Part shown: piece by piece, positions 44,813 through 53,904 of the stretch
Layout of the letters: the number at the start of each line of letters is the position of its first letter
How positions within the stretch are numbered: the stretch's first letter is position 1
From: JAUVPB01 sp965223695
Lineage (GTDB): Bacteria; Actinomycetota; Thermoleophilia; Gaiellales; Gaiellaceae
DNA length: 64,000 nt
Direction: 5' to 3'
Assembly: GCA_965223695.1 (NCBI GenBank)
Contig: CBDCXJ010000035.1
Location: 1 to 64,000, forward strand
The notes under the pieces: model-generated
Told to the model about the DNA's origin: nothing
Databases searched by the model: none
Seen by the model: only the letters and a program-made list of their open reading frames with translations
Made by a program: the position numbers and the translations under genes

Positions 44813-46286
44813 GAGGATGTCCCGGTGGCCGTGGATTTTCGTGGCGGCGGTCCCGGGTTTGGTGGTTAGGCGGTGAGGAGGATAGCGGGCTCCTCGTTCG
44901 CAGTCGGGACGGTGGGCTGATCGAGTTCGTGCTCGATCGCGATGACGAGTTTGGCGAGGTCGTGGTAGCCGATGATCCGACGGAATTGGTGTTCGGCTTC
45001 GAGCATCCCGGCCGCTGTCCAGCGCAGGCACATCTCGCCGGATTGCCAGCGCTTGGTGTTGCGGCTGGTGCGCCGGCAGATCTCGATCATCGACTCGCAC
45101 GGGTTCGTGCTCTCGAGGGTGCGCTTCAGGTTGCCGCGGATCCCGAGCCGGGTGAGGGTGAGTGTCTCGTCGAGGCCTTCGCGCAGCGAGGCTGCGGCGC
45201 CGGGACGCGAGCGCTCGAGTTCCGTGGCGAGCGCGTGTAACTCGCTGCGCGCTCGCTCGTGGTCGTGCTCGGCCCAGGCCTGGCGGAGCCGACGTTTGAT
45301 CGGAGGCCGGTCGCGCTCCGGGAGATGCTCGAGCACGTTTCGTTCCTTGTGGCGGAGACAGCGCTGGACGGGCGCGTCCTGGCCGAAGACATCGCGGATC
45401 GCTTTGCGCAGCGCCTTGGAGCCGTCGATCACAAACAGGATGCCCTGCTCGGTGTCGAGCCCACGCTCGACCAGATCGGAGAGCAGCGCCCTCGCCACGG
45501 TCGCGTTCTCGCTCGAGCCCTCCCACAGCCCCAGCGGGATCTTGACGCCCTCGGTGGTGATCCCGAGCGCGACGATGTTCGTGCGCCCTTTCAGCTCGAT
45601 CCCGTCGAGCATCATCACCGCCAGCCTGACGTCGTCGAGGCGGCGGCTCATCAGCTCCTCAAGCGCCACGCGGGTGCGCTCAACGAACGCCCGCGACACC
45701 GACGACTTCGACGTCGAGCGCGCCTTGGTCTCGACGCCAGTGCCGACCGGCTCCTGCGTTCGCGCGTAGCGGCGCGTCGAGACGCCGGCAAGCATCCGCT
45801 CCAACACGACCCGCGAGAGCAGATCACGATCGGCGAAATGCTCGTACGTCGCCAGCCTGACCTCGCGTGATCCGTCCGCTGTGCGAACACGCGGCCGCTC
45901 AACCTGGACGCGCCGCCCGCCTAGCGTCACCTCCCCAGACTCGCGACCGTGACGGACCGCACTCCGGTCAAAGTCGTGCTTACCCCTCGGGCCGACAACG
46001 TGTTCGACCTCCTCCTCCAACAGTTCACTCATCACGCCAAGCCCGACCCCGACCGACAGCGCGAGCAGTCCCTCCCTCGCTGCCCCGACCAACTGCCCCA
46101 GCGCCTCCTGAACGCGCTCCGGCAAAACGGCCTCATCCAGGGTCGCCTCAGCGACCGGTACGTTGCTCCCCACGGCGGTTCCTCCTTCGATCTTCGAGCG
46201 GATCGCTCGCCACGCTCCCAACCGGAACGGACGGGCACGGAGGGACCGCCGCCCCTACAAAGATCTACGAACTACGGGACAACCCC
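44813..46286. mobile_element. IS256-family insertion sequence, complete
   Basis: A 1474-bp element ending in imperfect inverted repeats (outer GAGGATGTCCCG at the left, and its counterpart CGGGACAACCCC at the right). Homology between the ends continues inward through CGGCGGTCCC. A perfect 9-bp target duplication GCGACTTCC lies at 44804-44812 and 46287-46295. One intact transposase gene fills it. Ends, duplication and gene together support a functional IS. Confidence 0.85.
44866..46221 (-). CDS. IS256 (Mutator-type) transposase
   Basis: A 451-residue DDE transposase of the IS256 family. The first Asp is in MMLDGIELKG and the second in FVIDGSKALRKA. The glutamate is in the ESTNPCESMIE stretch (the N-x-x-E helix preceded by the family C-x-x-H-like RCLRHKERN). 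The protein is not interrupted. The start could be 46221 or a downstream GTG. Confidence 0.92.
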   Translation of the reverse strand: MGAWRAIRSKIEGGTAVGSNVPVAEATLDEAVLPERVQEALGQLVGAAREGLLALSVGVGLGVMSELLEEEVEHVVGPRGKHDFDRSAVRHGRESGEVTLGGRRVQVERPRVRTADGSREVRLATYEHFADRDLLSRVVLERMLAGVSTRRYARTQEPVGTGVETKARSTSKSSVSRAFVERTRVALEELMSRRLDDVRLAVMMLDGIELKGRTNIVALGITTEGVKIPLGLWEGSSENATVARALLSDLVERGLDTEQGILFVIDGSKALRKAIRDVFGQDAPVQRCLRHKERNVLEHLPERDRPPIKRRLRQAWAEHDHERARSELHALATELERSRPGAAASLREGLDETLTLTRLGIRGNLKRTLESTNPCESMIEICRRTSRNTKRWQSGEMCLRWTAAGMLEAEHQFRRIIGYHDLAKLVIAIEHELDQPTVPTANEEPAILLTA

Positions 46287-46564
46287 GCGACTTCCCGACC
46301 CCGGGGTTTTTCTTTTGGGTGCCATTAGGTGAGGGATTGCCTTACCCAGACGCGACCCGCGACCCCGAACGGGGGACAAGGTTCGCCCCCTGGCTCAGCG
46401 ACCCCGAATGTGTGGCGGTGCTGGCCGACCGATCGGGGCCTGACCGTGGGTGCGTTTGGCGGCGCGCACAGGGCGGCCGGCTTTTGGCACCTTGTGGTCC
46501 CCTACTACTGGCACTGAATCGCCCCGGGTAGTGCGTGGGCTCCGATCCTTGGGAGGATGGGGCC

Positions 46565-46897
46565 ATGACAGCAGGAGAGCAGAGAAGGCCGGGGCGGTAT
46601 CCGCGGGAGTTTCGCGATCGCACGGTGAGGATGGTGTTGGAGGCCGAGTCGGAGTCGGGGTCTCAGTGGGAGGCGATCTGTCGGGTCGCTGAGAAGACGG
46701 GGCCGACGGCGGAAACGGTTAGGAAGTGGGTGCGTCGTCACGAGATCGATTACGGCAAGCGGCCTGGCCTTTCGAGCGATGAGCGTGAGCGGCTACGGGA
46801 GCTCGAGCGGGAGAATCGCGAGCTTCGTCGGGCGAATGAGATCTTGAAGGCTGCTTCGAGTTTCTTCGCGGCCGAGCTCGACGGCCAGAAGAGATGA
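46565..46897 (+). CDS. IS3 orfA, helix-turn-helix protein
   Basis: A 110-residue protein with an N-terminal HTH (RYPREFRDRTVRMVL onward) and a leucine-zipper-like coiled coil (SSDERERLRELERENRELRRANEILKAAS), typical of IS3 OrfA. The stop overlaps the orfB start (ATGA), and orfB is in the -1 frame. A fused OrfAB could arise by frameshifting, but an obvious A6G slippery run is absent. Confidence 0.88.
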   Translation: MTAGEQRRPGRYPREFRDRTVRMVLEAESESGSQWEAICRVAEKTGPTAETVRKWVRRHEIDYGKRPGLSSDERERLRELERENRELRRANEILKAASSFFAAELDGQKR

Positions 46898-47811
46898 TCG
46901 CTTTCGTCGAGGCCCGAAGGGAGCGGTTCGGGGTCGAGCCGATCTGCCGCGTGTTGGAGATCGCCCCGTCCACCTATGACTCGGCGAAGGCTAGGGGACC
47001 GTCTGTCCGCGCTGGGCGTGACGAGCAGCTCAAGCCGATGATCGCCCGCGTACACGAGAACAACTTCGGCGTGTACGGGGCCCGCAAGATCTGGGCGCAG
47101 CTCAACCGTGAAGGCACCCGTGTTGCGCGTTGCACGATCGAGCGGTTGATGCGCCAGCTCGGACTGCAAGGGGCTATCCGTGGTCGCCCGCAGCGCACAA
47201 CACGCGCTGATCAGGTGTCGCGTCGCCCGGCTGACCTCGTCGATCGTGACTTCACTGCGCCCGGGCCGAATCGGCTCTGGGTCGCCGATCTCACCTACGT
47301 CAGGACCTGGTCAGGCTTCGCGTACGTCGCTTTCGTCACCGACGCCTACAGCCGCCGGATTGTCGGCTGGAACGCCTCCCGCTCGTTGAAGAGCGACCTC
47401 GCCCTTAACGCCTTGGAACACGCAATCTGGGAACGCCAGCGACATAACCGGGACCTCGACGGGCTCGTCCACCACAGCGACCAGGGCGTCCAGTACCTCT
47501 CGATCCGCTACACCGAACGCCTCGCCGAGAACCACGTCGTCGGCTCGGTCGGCTCCAGGGGCGACAGCTACGACAACGCCCTCGCCGAATCAGTGATCGG
47601 CCTCTACAAGACCGAACTCGTCAGAAATCGCGGCCCCTGGAAAGGCCTCGACGACCTCGAGCTCGCCACGCTGGAATGGGTCGACTGGTACAACCACCGC
47701 CGCCTCCATGGCGAACTCGGACACGTCCCGCCCGCCGAACAGGAGACCAGCTACTACGCTCAACAACCCTCAACAACAAAGGCTGAGACTCAAACTAAAC
47801 AGCCTGCGTAA
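46894..47811 (+). CDS. IS3 orfB, DDE integrase-type transposase
   Basis: A 305-residue catalytic protein. An HTH_21-type region (ENNFGVYGARKIWAQLNREG) precedes the rve core, with WVADLTYVRTWSGF (first Asp), HHSDQGVQYLS (second Asp) and DNALAESVIGLYKTEL (Glu). The end W-V-D-W-Y-N-H-R-R-L-H is the usual family signature. It appears intact. Confidence 0.92.
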   Translation: MIAFVEARRERFGVEPICRVLEIAPSTYDSAKARGPSVRAGRDEQLKPMIARVHENNFGVYGARKIWAQLNREGTRVARCTIERLMRQLGLQGAIRGRPQRTTRADQVSRRPADLVDRDFTAPGPNRLWVADLTYVRTWSGFAYVAFVTDAYSRRIVGWNASRSLKSDLALNALEHAIWERQRHNRDLDGLVHHSDQGVQYLSIRYTERLAENHVVGSVGSRGDSYDNALAESVIGLYKTELVRNRGPWKGLDDLELATLEWVDWYNHRRLHGELGHVPPAEQETSYYAQQPSTTKAETQTKQPA

Positions 47812-47855
47812 AACCCGGGGCGATTCACCACACCGAAGCAACCGCCGGCTGTCTC

Positions 47856-48110
47856 TTAGCTTCCAGGCGGGTGCAGACTGGATCTTGGTGCAGTCAGAGT
47901 GCTGTCCTCGAAGAGATGCTGGTACTTGGAGTTTCGGGCACGAAGCCGGATCTGGTAGCTCGGGGGCGGGCGGCCATCGCCCGGACGCCGCCAGAGGCCG
48001 CGGCTTGCGATCTCTCTTGCGATCTCATCCCGCGCCATCCAGCCGCGGCCGCTCGTACGCAGCACCTCAACCATCGCCTCATGCAAGGTACGAAACTTGG
48101 TCATGCCCAC
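47856..48110 (-). CDS. Small HARE-HTH-like winged-helix protein, possibly truncated
   Basis: An 84-residue protein with TLHEAMVEVLRTSGRGWMAR, a helix-turn-helix, then R-G-L-W-R-R-P-G-D-G-R-P-P-P-S-Y-Q-I-R-L-R-A, matching the HARE-HTH (HB1/ASXL) winged helix used in restriction and chromatin proteins. The last residues (RSSLHPPGS) depart from the family strand, and IS3 lies 28 bases away, so the gene probably lost its 3' end. Standing alone it might be an orphan DNA-binding module. Confidence 0.55.
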   Translation of the reverse strand: MGMTKFRTLHEAMVEVLRTSGRGWMARDEIAREIASRGLWRRPGDGRPPPSYQIRLRARNSKYQHLFEDSTLTAPRSSLHPPGS

Positions 48111-48209
48111 CTCCTCCTTCTACACGACGGCGCAACAGCGTCAAGCCATCCGAAGGCAGGCCGCCGGAGAAGCATCCTGGCTGCCTGAAGTGTTTTTCCG
48201 ATAGAGTCT

Positions 48210-48250
48210 GGGTCTCAGAGTATGGGTCTCAGAGTATGGGTCTCCGAGGT
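48210..48250. repeat. 14-bp tandem repeat upstream of the signalling operon
   Basis: GGGTCTCAGAGTAT is repeated from 48210 and again from 48224, then partially (GGGTCTCCGAGG) from 48238. It lies about 115 bases before the STAS gene. It may be a binding site array, or mere slippage. Confidence 0.6.
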
Positions 48251-48364
48251 GCTGTCCGAGGTCCAGGGGGAGGGTGATTCTTCGCAATCTCTCTGCCGTG
48301 AGAGAACAGAGCAAACTTGTCGCGGTGATGGAAGCCATCGACACAACATGGACGAGGCGGTTGC

Positions 48365-48703
48365 ATGGAACTTCAAACGGAGCGTTTCGGAGACACGTTG
48401 GTTGCAAAGACTGGAGAGCGAGTTGATGGCGCTAATGCCAGAGACTTTCAAGTTGCTCTAGAAGCTGCTATCGATACCAATGACAGCGCTGTAATTATCG
48501 ATCTGGAACAGCTATCTTATATCAGCAGTGCAGGCCTTCGGGTCATCCTCCTGACAGCCAAGTCACTGCGAAGTCGAAATGCCAACTTCGCCGTCTGCTC
48601 TCTTTTAGATACTATCCGAGAAATTTTCGAGATTAGCGGTTTCGACAAGATAATCACCATTCACGATTCTCGAGCTGAGGCCCTTGCTGACTTCAGCAAC
48701 TAG
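48365..48703 (+). CDS. STAS-domain anti-anti-sigma factor
   Basis: A 112-residue SpoIIAA/RsbV-type protein. The phosphorylation segment LSYISSAGLRVILL places the conserved serine at Ser55, two before Gly, and TIREIFEISGFDKII is the usual C-terminal element. Dephosphorylated protein would bind the HATPase kinase (50.0 kb) and release its partner. It is the first gene of the five-gene signalling operon. Confidence 0.85.
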   Translation: MELQTERFGDTLVAKTGERVDGANARDFQVALEAAIDTNDSAVIIDLEQLSYISSAGLRVILLTAKSLRSRNANFAVCSLLDTIREIFEISGFDKIITIHDSRAEALADFSN

Positions 48704-48795
48704 TCAGCCCGTATTCTACGTGAGCAGCCAGCGCTAAAATTCCTTCGCTGGAAACTTCACCCACCTAAAAATAGAAGCGACACAAGCCAGAAATC

Positions 48796-49959
48796 ATGCA
48801 AGAACCGTACAAGATCCTCGTGGTCGACGACGAGCCGGACTTGGAGCCCCTCATGCTGCAGCGCATGCGCCGGAACATCCGAGCGGGCCGCTACCGCTTC
48901 GTCTTTGCCCAAAACGGCGTGGAAGCTTTAGAGAAACTCAACCAAGACGGCGAGATAGACATGGTGCTCTCTGACATCAACATGCCTCAAATGGACGGCC
49001 TCACCTTGCTAGAGCAAATCCCAAAGGTTGATCCTAACATCCGTTCCGTCATCATCTCCGCGTACGGCGACATGAGGAACATTCGCACCGCGATGAACCG
49101 TGGCGCCTTTGACTTCGTCACAAAACCCATCGACTTCGAAGACTTACAGGTGACCATAGATAGGACGCTCCGCCACATGGCTGAGTGGCGTGAGGCCCTT
49201 CGCTCTCGTGACAAGCTGGTGGTGCTGCAGAACGAGCTGGATGTGGCCAGACGGATGCAGCAATCTATTCTTCCGGCGCAATTCCCCCAAGGTCCCGGCT
49301 ACAGCGTCCACGCCAAGATGGTGGCAGCGCGGAACGTGGGCGGTGACTTCTATGACGTCCAACCCTTGAGCGACGGCAAGATTGGCCTGGCCATCGCCGA
49401 TGTGTCAGATAAGGGCGTGCCCGCGGCGCTCTTCATGATGTCCAGCCGCACCCTGCTCAAGATCATTGCCATGGAAGCCAGTGACCCCGGCCTCGTGTTG
49501 CAGGAGGTGAACCAGCTCCTGGAAGAGGACAACGAGCCGGGAATGTTCGTCACTCTCGTGTACGGGGTGTACGACCCCTCCAGCCGTGAGTTGACCTACG
49601 CCAATGGAGGGCACAACAGCCCGCTGGTCGTGCACCGTGACGGCACCTCTAGCCTCCTGCCCCTGACCCAAGGCATAGCCCTGGGTGTTGTGCCCAATCT
49701 CCGTTACCCTCAGAACACCGTACATCTCAGCGTCAGCGATACGGTCGTCTTCTACACCGACGGCGTCACTGAGGCCATGAACAACCAGGGAGAGGAGTTT
49801 GGCCTTGAACGCCTTCGCAAGCTGTTTGAGACTTCTGCTCCTCCTCAAGATCCTGAGCAGGCCAACCTGATGGTCTTCGAAGCCGTGAACGCGTTCGTAG
49901 GCGACACCCCTCAGTCTGACGATATCACCTGCCTCTCCCTCTCTTGCAGCGAAGTTTGA
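48796..49959 (+). CDS. Response regulator with PP2C-type (RsbU/SpoIIE) phosphatase domain
   Basis: A 387-residue protein. The receiver domain (1-130) has DDEPD acidic residues, phospho-acceptor Asp60 in SDINMPQMDG and Lys in FVTKPID. A coiled linker leads to a SpoIIE domain with NVGGDFYDV and IADVSDKG metal-binding aspartates, FYTDGVTEAM and SDDITCLSL. It would dephosphorylate the STAS protein when phosphorylated by the histidine kinase at the end of the operon. Confidence 0.9.
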   Translation: MQEPYKILVVDDEPDLEPLMLQRMRRNIRAGRYRFVFAQNGVEALEKLNQDGEIDMVLSDINMPQMDGLTLLEQIPKVDPNIRSVIISAYGDMRNIRTAMNRGAFDFVTKPIDFEDLQVTIDRTLRHMAEWREALRSRDKLVVLQNELDVARRMQQSILPAQFPQGPGYSVHAKMVAARNVGGDFYDVQPLSDGKIGLAIADVSDKGVPAALFMMSSRTLLKIIAMEASDPGLVLQEVNQLLEEDNEPGMFVTLVYGVYDPSSRELTYANGGHNSPLVVHRDGTSSLLPLTQGIALGVVPNLRYPQNTVHLSVSDTVVFYTDGVTEAMNNQGEEFGLERLRKLFETSAPPQDPEQANLMVFEAVNAFVGDTPQSDDITCLSLSCSEV

Positions 49960-49961
49960 CC

Positions 49962-50381
49962 TTGAGCGCGAGGCTGTACCTCAAGATAGAACCCCGCCTA
50001 GACGAACTGAAGCGTCTCGTCGCCGCGGTAGAAGACCTGGGTCGACGGGACGACTGGCCTCCTGACCTCGCCTTCCAAGTGAACCTGGTGCTGGAAGAGA
50101 TAGTGATCAACGTCATAAACCACGGCGGCAACGATGGGCTCCGTGAGATCGAAGTTATCCTCACCTCAGAGCCCACGGTTCTTACGATTGAGATTACCGA
50201 CGACGGCAAACCCTTCGATCCTCTCAAGGATGCGCCCGTCCCTAACCTCGCGGCACCCCTGGAAGAGCGACCTGTGGGTGGTCTGGGTATTCATCTAGTC
50301 CTCGTGATGATGGATGAGGTTCGCTATGAACAGGATGAAGGGAGAAACCGACTCACGCTGGCCAAGCACAGGGACCCATGA
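49962..50381 (+). CDS. RsbW/SpoIIAB-like HATPase kinase (anti-sigma type)
   Basis: A 139-residue GHKL ATPase. The N-box reads NLVLEEIVINVINHG, the G1 box EITDDGKPFDP and the G2 region GGLGIHLVLVMMD. It lacks the HisKA domain. The TTG 49962 start, two bases after the phosphatase stop, is the best fit; a TTG at 49944 would overlap. No sigma factor gene is adjacent, so the target of this kinase is open. Confidence 0.82.
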   Translation: MSARLYLKIEPRLDELKRLVAAVEDLGRRDDWPPDLAFQVNLVLEEIVINVINHGGNDGLREIEVILTSEPTVLTIEITDDGKPFDPLKDAPVPNLAAPLEERPVGGLGIHLVLVMMDEVRYEQDEGRNRLTLAKHRDP

Positions 50382-51673
50382 AGCGAGTCCCCCGTTTCCC
50401 CACGGATATACTCTTTGTTTTAGGCATAGGCGGGACGGTTCTTGCTCTTGGGATCGGTCTGGGCATCTGGTTTCTTCTCAGCAGTCCTCAGGATGTGGCA
50501 GACAACGTTGCCGTGGTACAAGAAGGCGCAGCCGTAGATACAAGCACCTCTCCACCAAGCCTTTCTCCACCACGCATTGGCGTCTCCGACCACCACATCC
50601 TCTTTGGCCAGTCCGCCGCCTTCAGCGGTCCGGCTCAGGAGTTGGGGAAGAGCATGGGGCTGGGAATCGAGGCGGCCTTCCATGAGGTGAACGAGAAAGG
50701 CGGTGTGTACGGGCGACGGTTGGGTCTCGTCTCCATGGACGACGCCTACGAGCCGGAATCTGCCATCGCCAACACACTCCATCTTGTCGAGGAGGAGGGG
50801 GTCTTTGCCCTCATCGGCGCCGTTGGAACCCCCACCTCACGTTCAGCGGTCCCACTGGCGGCAGCCAAGGGAATTCCCTACATCGCCCCCTTCACCGGCG
50901 CCGCGTTCCTTCGAGACCCCATGTGGAATAACGTCATCAACCTGCGCGCCTCTTACAACCAGGAAACAGAGGAGATGGTGGCCCGTTTGACGGGTGACCT
51001 GGGACTGGAGCGCATCGCCGTCATGTATCAGGACGACTCCTTTGGACGCGCCGGGTATCGAGGGGTAAGAAGCGCGCTCGAGCGCCGAGGCATGGAGCCG
51101 GCGGCCATTGGCATCTACCCAAGGAATACCATGGCGGTAAAGACGGCCCTTTGGGATCTGAGCCAGGGCTCTCCCCAAGCAGTTATCCTCGTAGGGTCCT
51201 ACCAGCCAGTGTCAGAATTTATTGCCTGGGCGCGGCATACCCGCTTGGATACGGTCTTTATGACCATCTCCTTCGTCGGCAGCAACGCCTTGGCCACAGA
51301 GCTAGGGCCCGACGGCGACGGGGTGTTTGTTACCCAAGTGGTGCCCTTCCCAACGGACGGCTCCATCCCTATCGTGGCCTCCTATCTCCGCGTCCTCGCG
51401 GCCTACTCCCCCGAGAGCATACCTGGCTTCGTCTCTTTCGAAGGCTATCTGGCCGGCAGGTTGGCCATAGCTGCGGTGGAAGGCTGCGGGCAAGCTGTCA
51501 ACCGAGTCTGCTTCCTGGACAGCCTTCGGCGCAGTACCATCATCGATCTGGACGGCTTCCATCTCCACTACGGAGAAGGCGATAACCAAGGCTCCGATGC
51601 CGTCTTTCTCACAGTCATCGGCTCTGACGGTCAGTACCACGCCATCGAGAATCTGCGGGACACAGAGCTGTGA
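50378..51673 (+). CDS. Periplasmic ligand-binding protein (branched-chain amino acid/AmiC type), membrane-anchored
   Basis: A 431-residue type-1 periplasmic binding protein (Peripla_BP_6). An N-terminal hydrophobic segment (residues 7-32) looks like a membrane anchor. The fold then shows LFGQSAAFSGPAQELGKSM, GVYGRRLGLVSMDDAYEPE and FALIGAVGTPTSRSAVP (hinge and ligand loop). ATG 50378 overlaps the preceding stop. No permease or ATPase is near, so it likely senses rather than imports and acts on the kinase encoded just after it. Confidence 0.88.
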   Translation: MKRVPRFPTDILFVLGIGGTVLALGIGLGIWFLLSSPQDVADNVAVVQEGAAVDTSTSPPSLSPPRIGVSDHHILFGQSAAFSGPAQELGKSMGLGIEAAFHEVNEKGGVYGRRLGLVSMDDAYEPESAIANTLHLVEEEGVFALIGAVGTPTSRSAVPLAAAKGIPYIAPFTGAAFLRDPMWNNVINLRASYNQETEEMVARLTGDLGLERIAVMYQDDSFGRAGYRGVRSALERRGMEPAAIGIYPRNTMAVKTALWDLSQGSPQAVILVGSYQPVSEFIAWARHTRLDTVFMTISFVGSNALATELGPDGDGVFVTQVVPFPTDGSIPIVASYLRVLAAYSPESIPGFVSFEGYLAGRLAIAAVEGCGQAVNRVCFLDSLRRSTIIDLDGFHLHYGEGDNQGSDAVFLTVIGSDGQYHAIENLRDTEL

Positions 51674-53850
51674 TCGGGCGACTACAGCGGCTGCTGGAAA
51701 GTCGCTTTCGCATCTCCACCCAACTACACCTGGCCATCTGGGGCGCGGTGGCCCTCACCATATCCGCCAGTATCGTCGGATGGTTTTTCTTTAACCGCGT
51801 CGGCGACTTTCAGAGTCGTGTCAACGAGGAAAGCATTCCGGAGATGGCCGCCGCCTTTGGTGTTGCCCAGTACAGCGGAACCCTGGTGGCAGCTGCCCCG
51901 CGTCTGACCGCGGCAGCAACCACGGAGGAGTTCGACCAGGTTGCTCTCAGCATCGAGGATGCATACCAGGCCTTTGAGAATCAGTTGGCTCTGCTAGAGG
52001 AGGGCGGCGCCGGAGGTGAGGTCTTTGCTGAGGTTCGTCTTCTGGCTGACAGCCTCATAGCGAACATTGAGGCCATCAAGAGGGAAAAGGCTGAGTTCTT
52101 TGCCCTGACAAGGGATACTGAAGCCCTGGGAGCGGAGCTGGCGAAGCTTCGCGGTCAGCTAGACCGCACGGTGCTCCCTGCGATCGATGACCAACTCTTC
52201 TATACGATTACCGGTTATCGAACCCTCGGCGAACCTGCGGTCCCTCGCTCAGAGCACTTCTCCGAGGAGGAGTTCGGCACCTACCGTCACCTCGCCCAGC
52301 TACAGGCGGATGGGAACGTTGCCACAGAGCTCTTGGCTAATGCTTTCACCCTTTCTGACCCGTCCTTGATCGAACCACTGCGCGAGCGATTTGAGGCCGC
52401 TGCCAGCCGCATAGATCGAAACCTCTCGGCCCTTGAAGACTCTCCCGTGCAGGCCGAGGTGTCACCGATCCTCGCCAGGTTATTCGAGTTGGGACTTGGC
52501 GATGATAGCGGCTTTAACTTACTTGCCCAGCGCCTTTTGCTGGCCGAGCGTCAACAGGACCTCCTCGAGAGCAACCAAGACATAGCCATCAACCTGGTTG
52601 GGCGTGTGGACGAGTTGGTGAATGCCTCCCGGGCGAGAGCCCAAGAGGCAGCGCAGGCTTCCAGCCAGGCCATTTTCACCGGGCGCACCCTCCTCTTGAT
52701 CATCAGCGGTATCACCATCACCGGTGCTTCGCTCATCGCTTGGCTCTTCGTCGGTCGCATCCTGGTTCGTCGTCTGAAATTGCTCTCGGAGTGGATGCGG
52801 CGCATGGCCGCGGGTGATCTGGAAGCCCGCGTAGAGATCGGAGGGCGCGACGAGGTGGCCGATATGGCCGCCGCCTTGGAGGTGTTTCGCCGTCACGCTC
52901 TGGAGGTCCAGCGTTTGAACCTCGTCGAGAAGCTGGCAGAGGAGTTGAGTGGCAAGAACGAGCAACTGGAGAGCGTGCTGGCAGACCTTCACCGCGCCCA
53001 GGACCAGATCGTCATGCGGGAGAAGCTGGCAGCCCTTGGTGAGCTAACGGCCGGCGTGGCCCACGAGATACGGAACCCTTTGAACTTCGTCAAGAACTTC
53101 TCTGACGTCTCTGAGGAACTCCTTACGGAGCTGCAAGAGGCTCTCAAGGACGCAGATGCGAAGCTAAACGACGACCAGCGCGAGCTCATAGAAGAGATCT
53201 GCACAGATCTCAGCGACAATCTCGAACGCATCCGGTCCCACGGGGAGAGGGCCAACCGAATCGTCCATGACATGCTACGGATGGGCAGGGACACCGGCGA
53301 GATGCAGCCAACCGACATCAACAACCTCCTGGACGAGCACGCCCGTCTTGCCTACCACAGCGCCCGGGCGACCGATCCGGACTTCCAACTAGACCTGCGT
53401 CAGGACCTCAGCCCCGATATGGGTGAATTGGAAATGGTTCCCCAGGAGCTCGGCCGGGTCTTCCTGAACATGGTGAGCAACGCCTGCTATGCCACCGACG
53501 AGAAGCGATGCAGCGGCGTCGTAACGGGAGATGACGGTGCACCCTACATGCCAACTCTCTGGCTTACCACCCGCCGCGGCGAGGACCACGCCGAAGTTAC
53601 CATTAGGGATAATGGGAGCGGGATTCCCCCAGATGCTATCGACAAGATCTTCAATCCCTTCTTTACCACCAAGCCCACCGACCAGGGTACGGGGCTAGGG
53701 CTTTCCATGTGCAACGACATCGTCCGCCGCTACGGCGGTACCATCCGCGTGGAATCGGAACCAGAGGTGTTCACTGAGATGACCATCGAATTTCCCCTGA
53801 AGCCGCCTTCAGCAACCGAGGATGAACAGGAGGACTCCGGCGCGTTATGA
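51670..53850 (+). CDS. Membrane sensor histidine kinase with HAMP domain
   Basis: A 726-residue kinase. Transmembrane helix 1 is at about 17-42 and a long helical periplasmic domain runs to about 335. Helix 2 is near 336-362, followed by HAMP (RRLKLLSEWMRRMAAGDLEAR) and a coiled coil. HisKA has phospho-acceptor His465 in GVAHEIRNPLNF. The HATPase has MVSNACYATDE (N), RDNGSGIPP (G1), FFTTKPTDQGTGLGLSM (F and G2). GTG 51670 overlaps the binding-protein stop. The four-base overlaps link the last three genes. The binding protein may dock to its periplasmic domain, as in LuxP-LuxQ or TorT-TorS. Confidence 0.92.
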   Translation: MIGRLQRLLESRFRISTQLHLAIWGAVALTISASIVGWFFFNRVGDFQSRVNEESIPEMAAAFGVAQYSGTLVAAAPRLTAAATTEEFDQVALSIEDAYQAFENQLALLEEGGAGGEVFAEVRLLADSLIANIEAIKREKAEFFALTRDTEALGAELAKLRGQLDRTVLPAIDDQLFYTITGYRTLGEPAVPRSEHFSEEEFGTYRHLAQLQADGNVATELLANAFTLSDPSLIEPLRERFEAAASRIDRNLSALEDSPVQAEVSPILARLFELGLGDDSGFNLLAQRLLLAERQQDLLESNQDIAINLVGRVDELVNASRARAQEAAQASSQAIFTGRTLLLIISGITITGASLIAWLFVGRILVRRLKLLSEWMRRMAAGDLEARVEIGGRDEVADMAAALEVFRRHALEVQRLNLVEKLAEELSGKNEQLESVLADLHRAQDQIVMREKLAALGELTAGVAHEIRNPLNFVKNFSDVSEELLTELQEALKDADAKLNDDQRELIEEICTDLSDNLERIRSHGERANRIVHDMLRMGRDTGEMQPTDINNLLDEHARLAYHSARATDPDFQLDLRQDLSPDMGELEMVPQELGRVFLNMVSNACYATDEKRCSGVVTGDDGAPYMPTLWLTTRRGEDHAEVTIRDNGSGIPPDAIDKIFNPFFTTKPTDQGTGLGLSMCNDIVRRYGGTIRVESEPEVFTEMTIEFPLKPPSATEDEQEDSGAL

Positions 53851-53904
53851 CTAATCTGTCGCGGCGGTACACAGTGAGTACAGACCACCCTGTGGTACTG
53901 TCGC

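Larger units (their letters stand above)
46515..47827. mobile_element. IS3-family insertion sequence 1, complete
   Basis: A 1313-bp element bounded by TGAATCGCCCCGGGT at the left and its inverse ACCCGGGGCGATTCA at the right, which continue with weaker homology for another six bases. It contains two consecutive ORFs (orfA and orfB). A 3- to 4-bp target duplication is not clear (CAC against CCA). Confidence 0.85.

Noticed and set aside
44866..46221. Plus-strand frames at 44972-45870 inside IS256
   Set aside because: Mirror frames of the intact transposase.
46286..46320. Hairpin with T-run right after the IS256 element
   Set aside because: The stem (aacccc/ggggtt) has a loop of about 16 and overlaps the IS target duplication, so I could not support it as a terminator.
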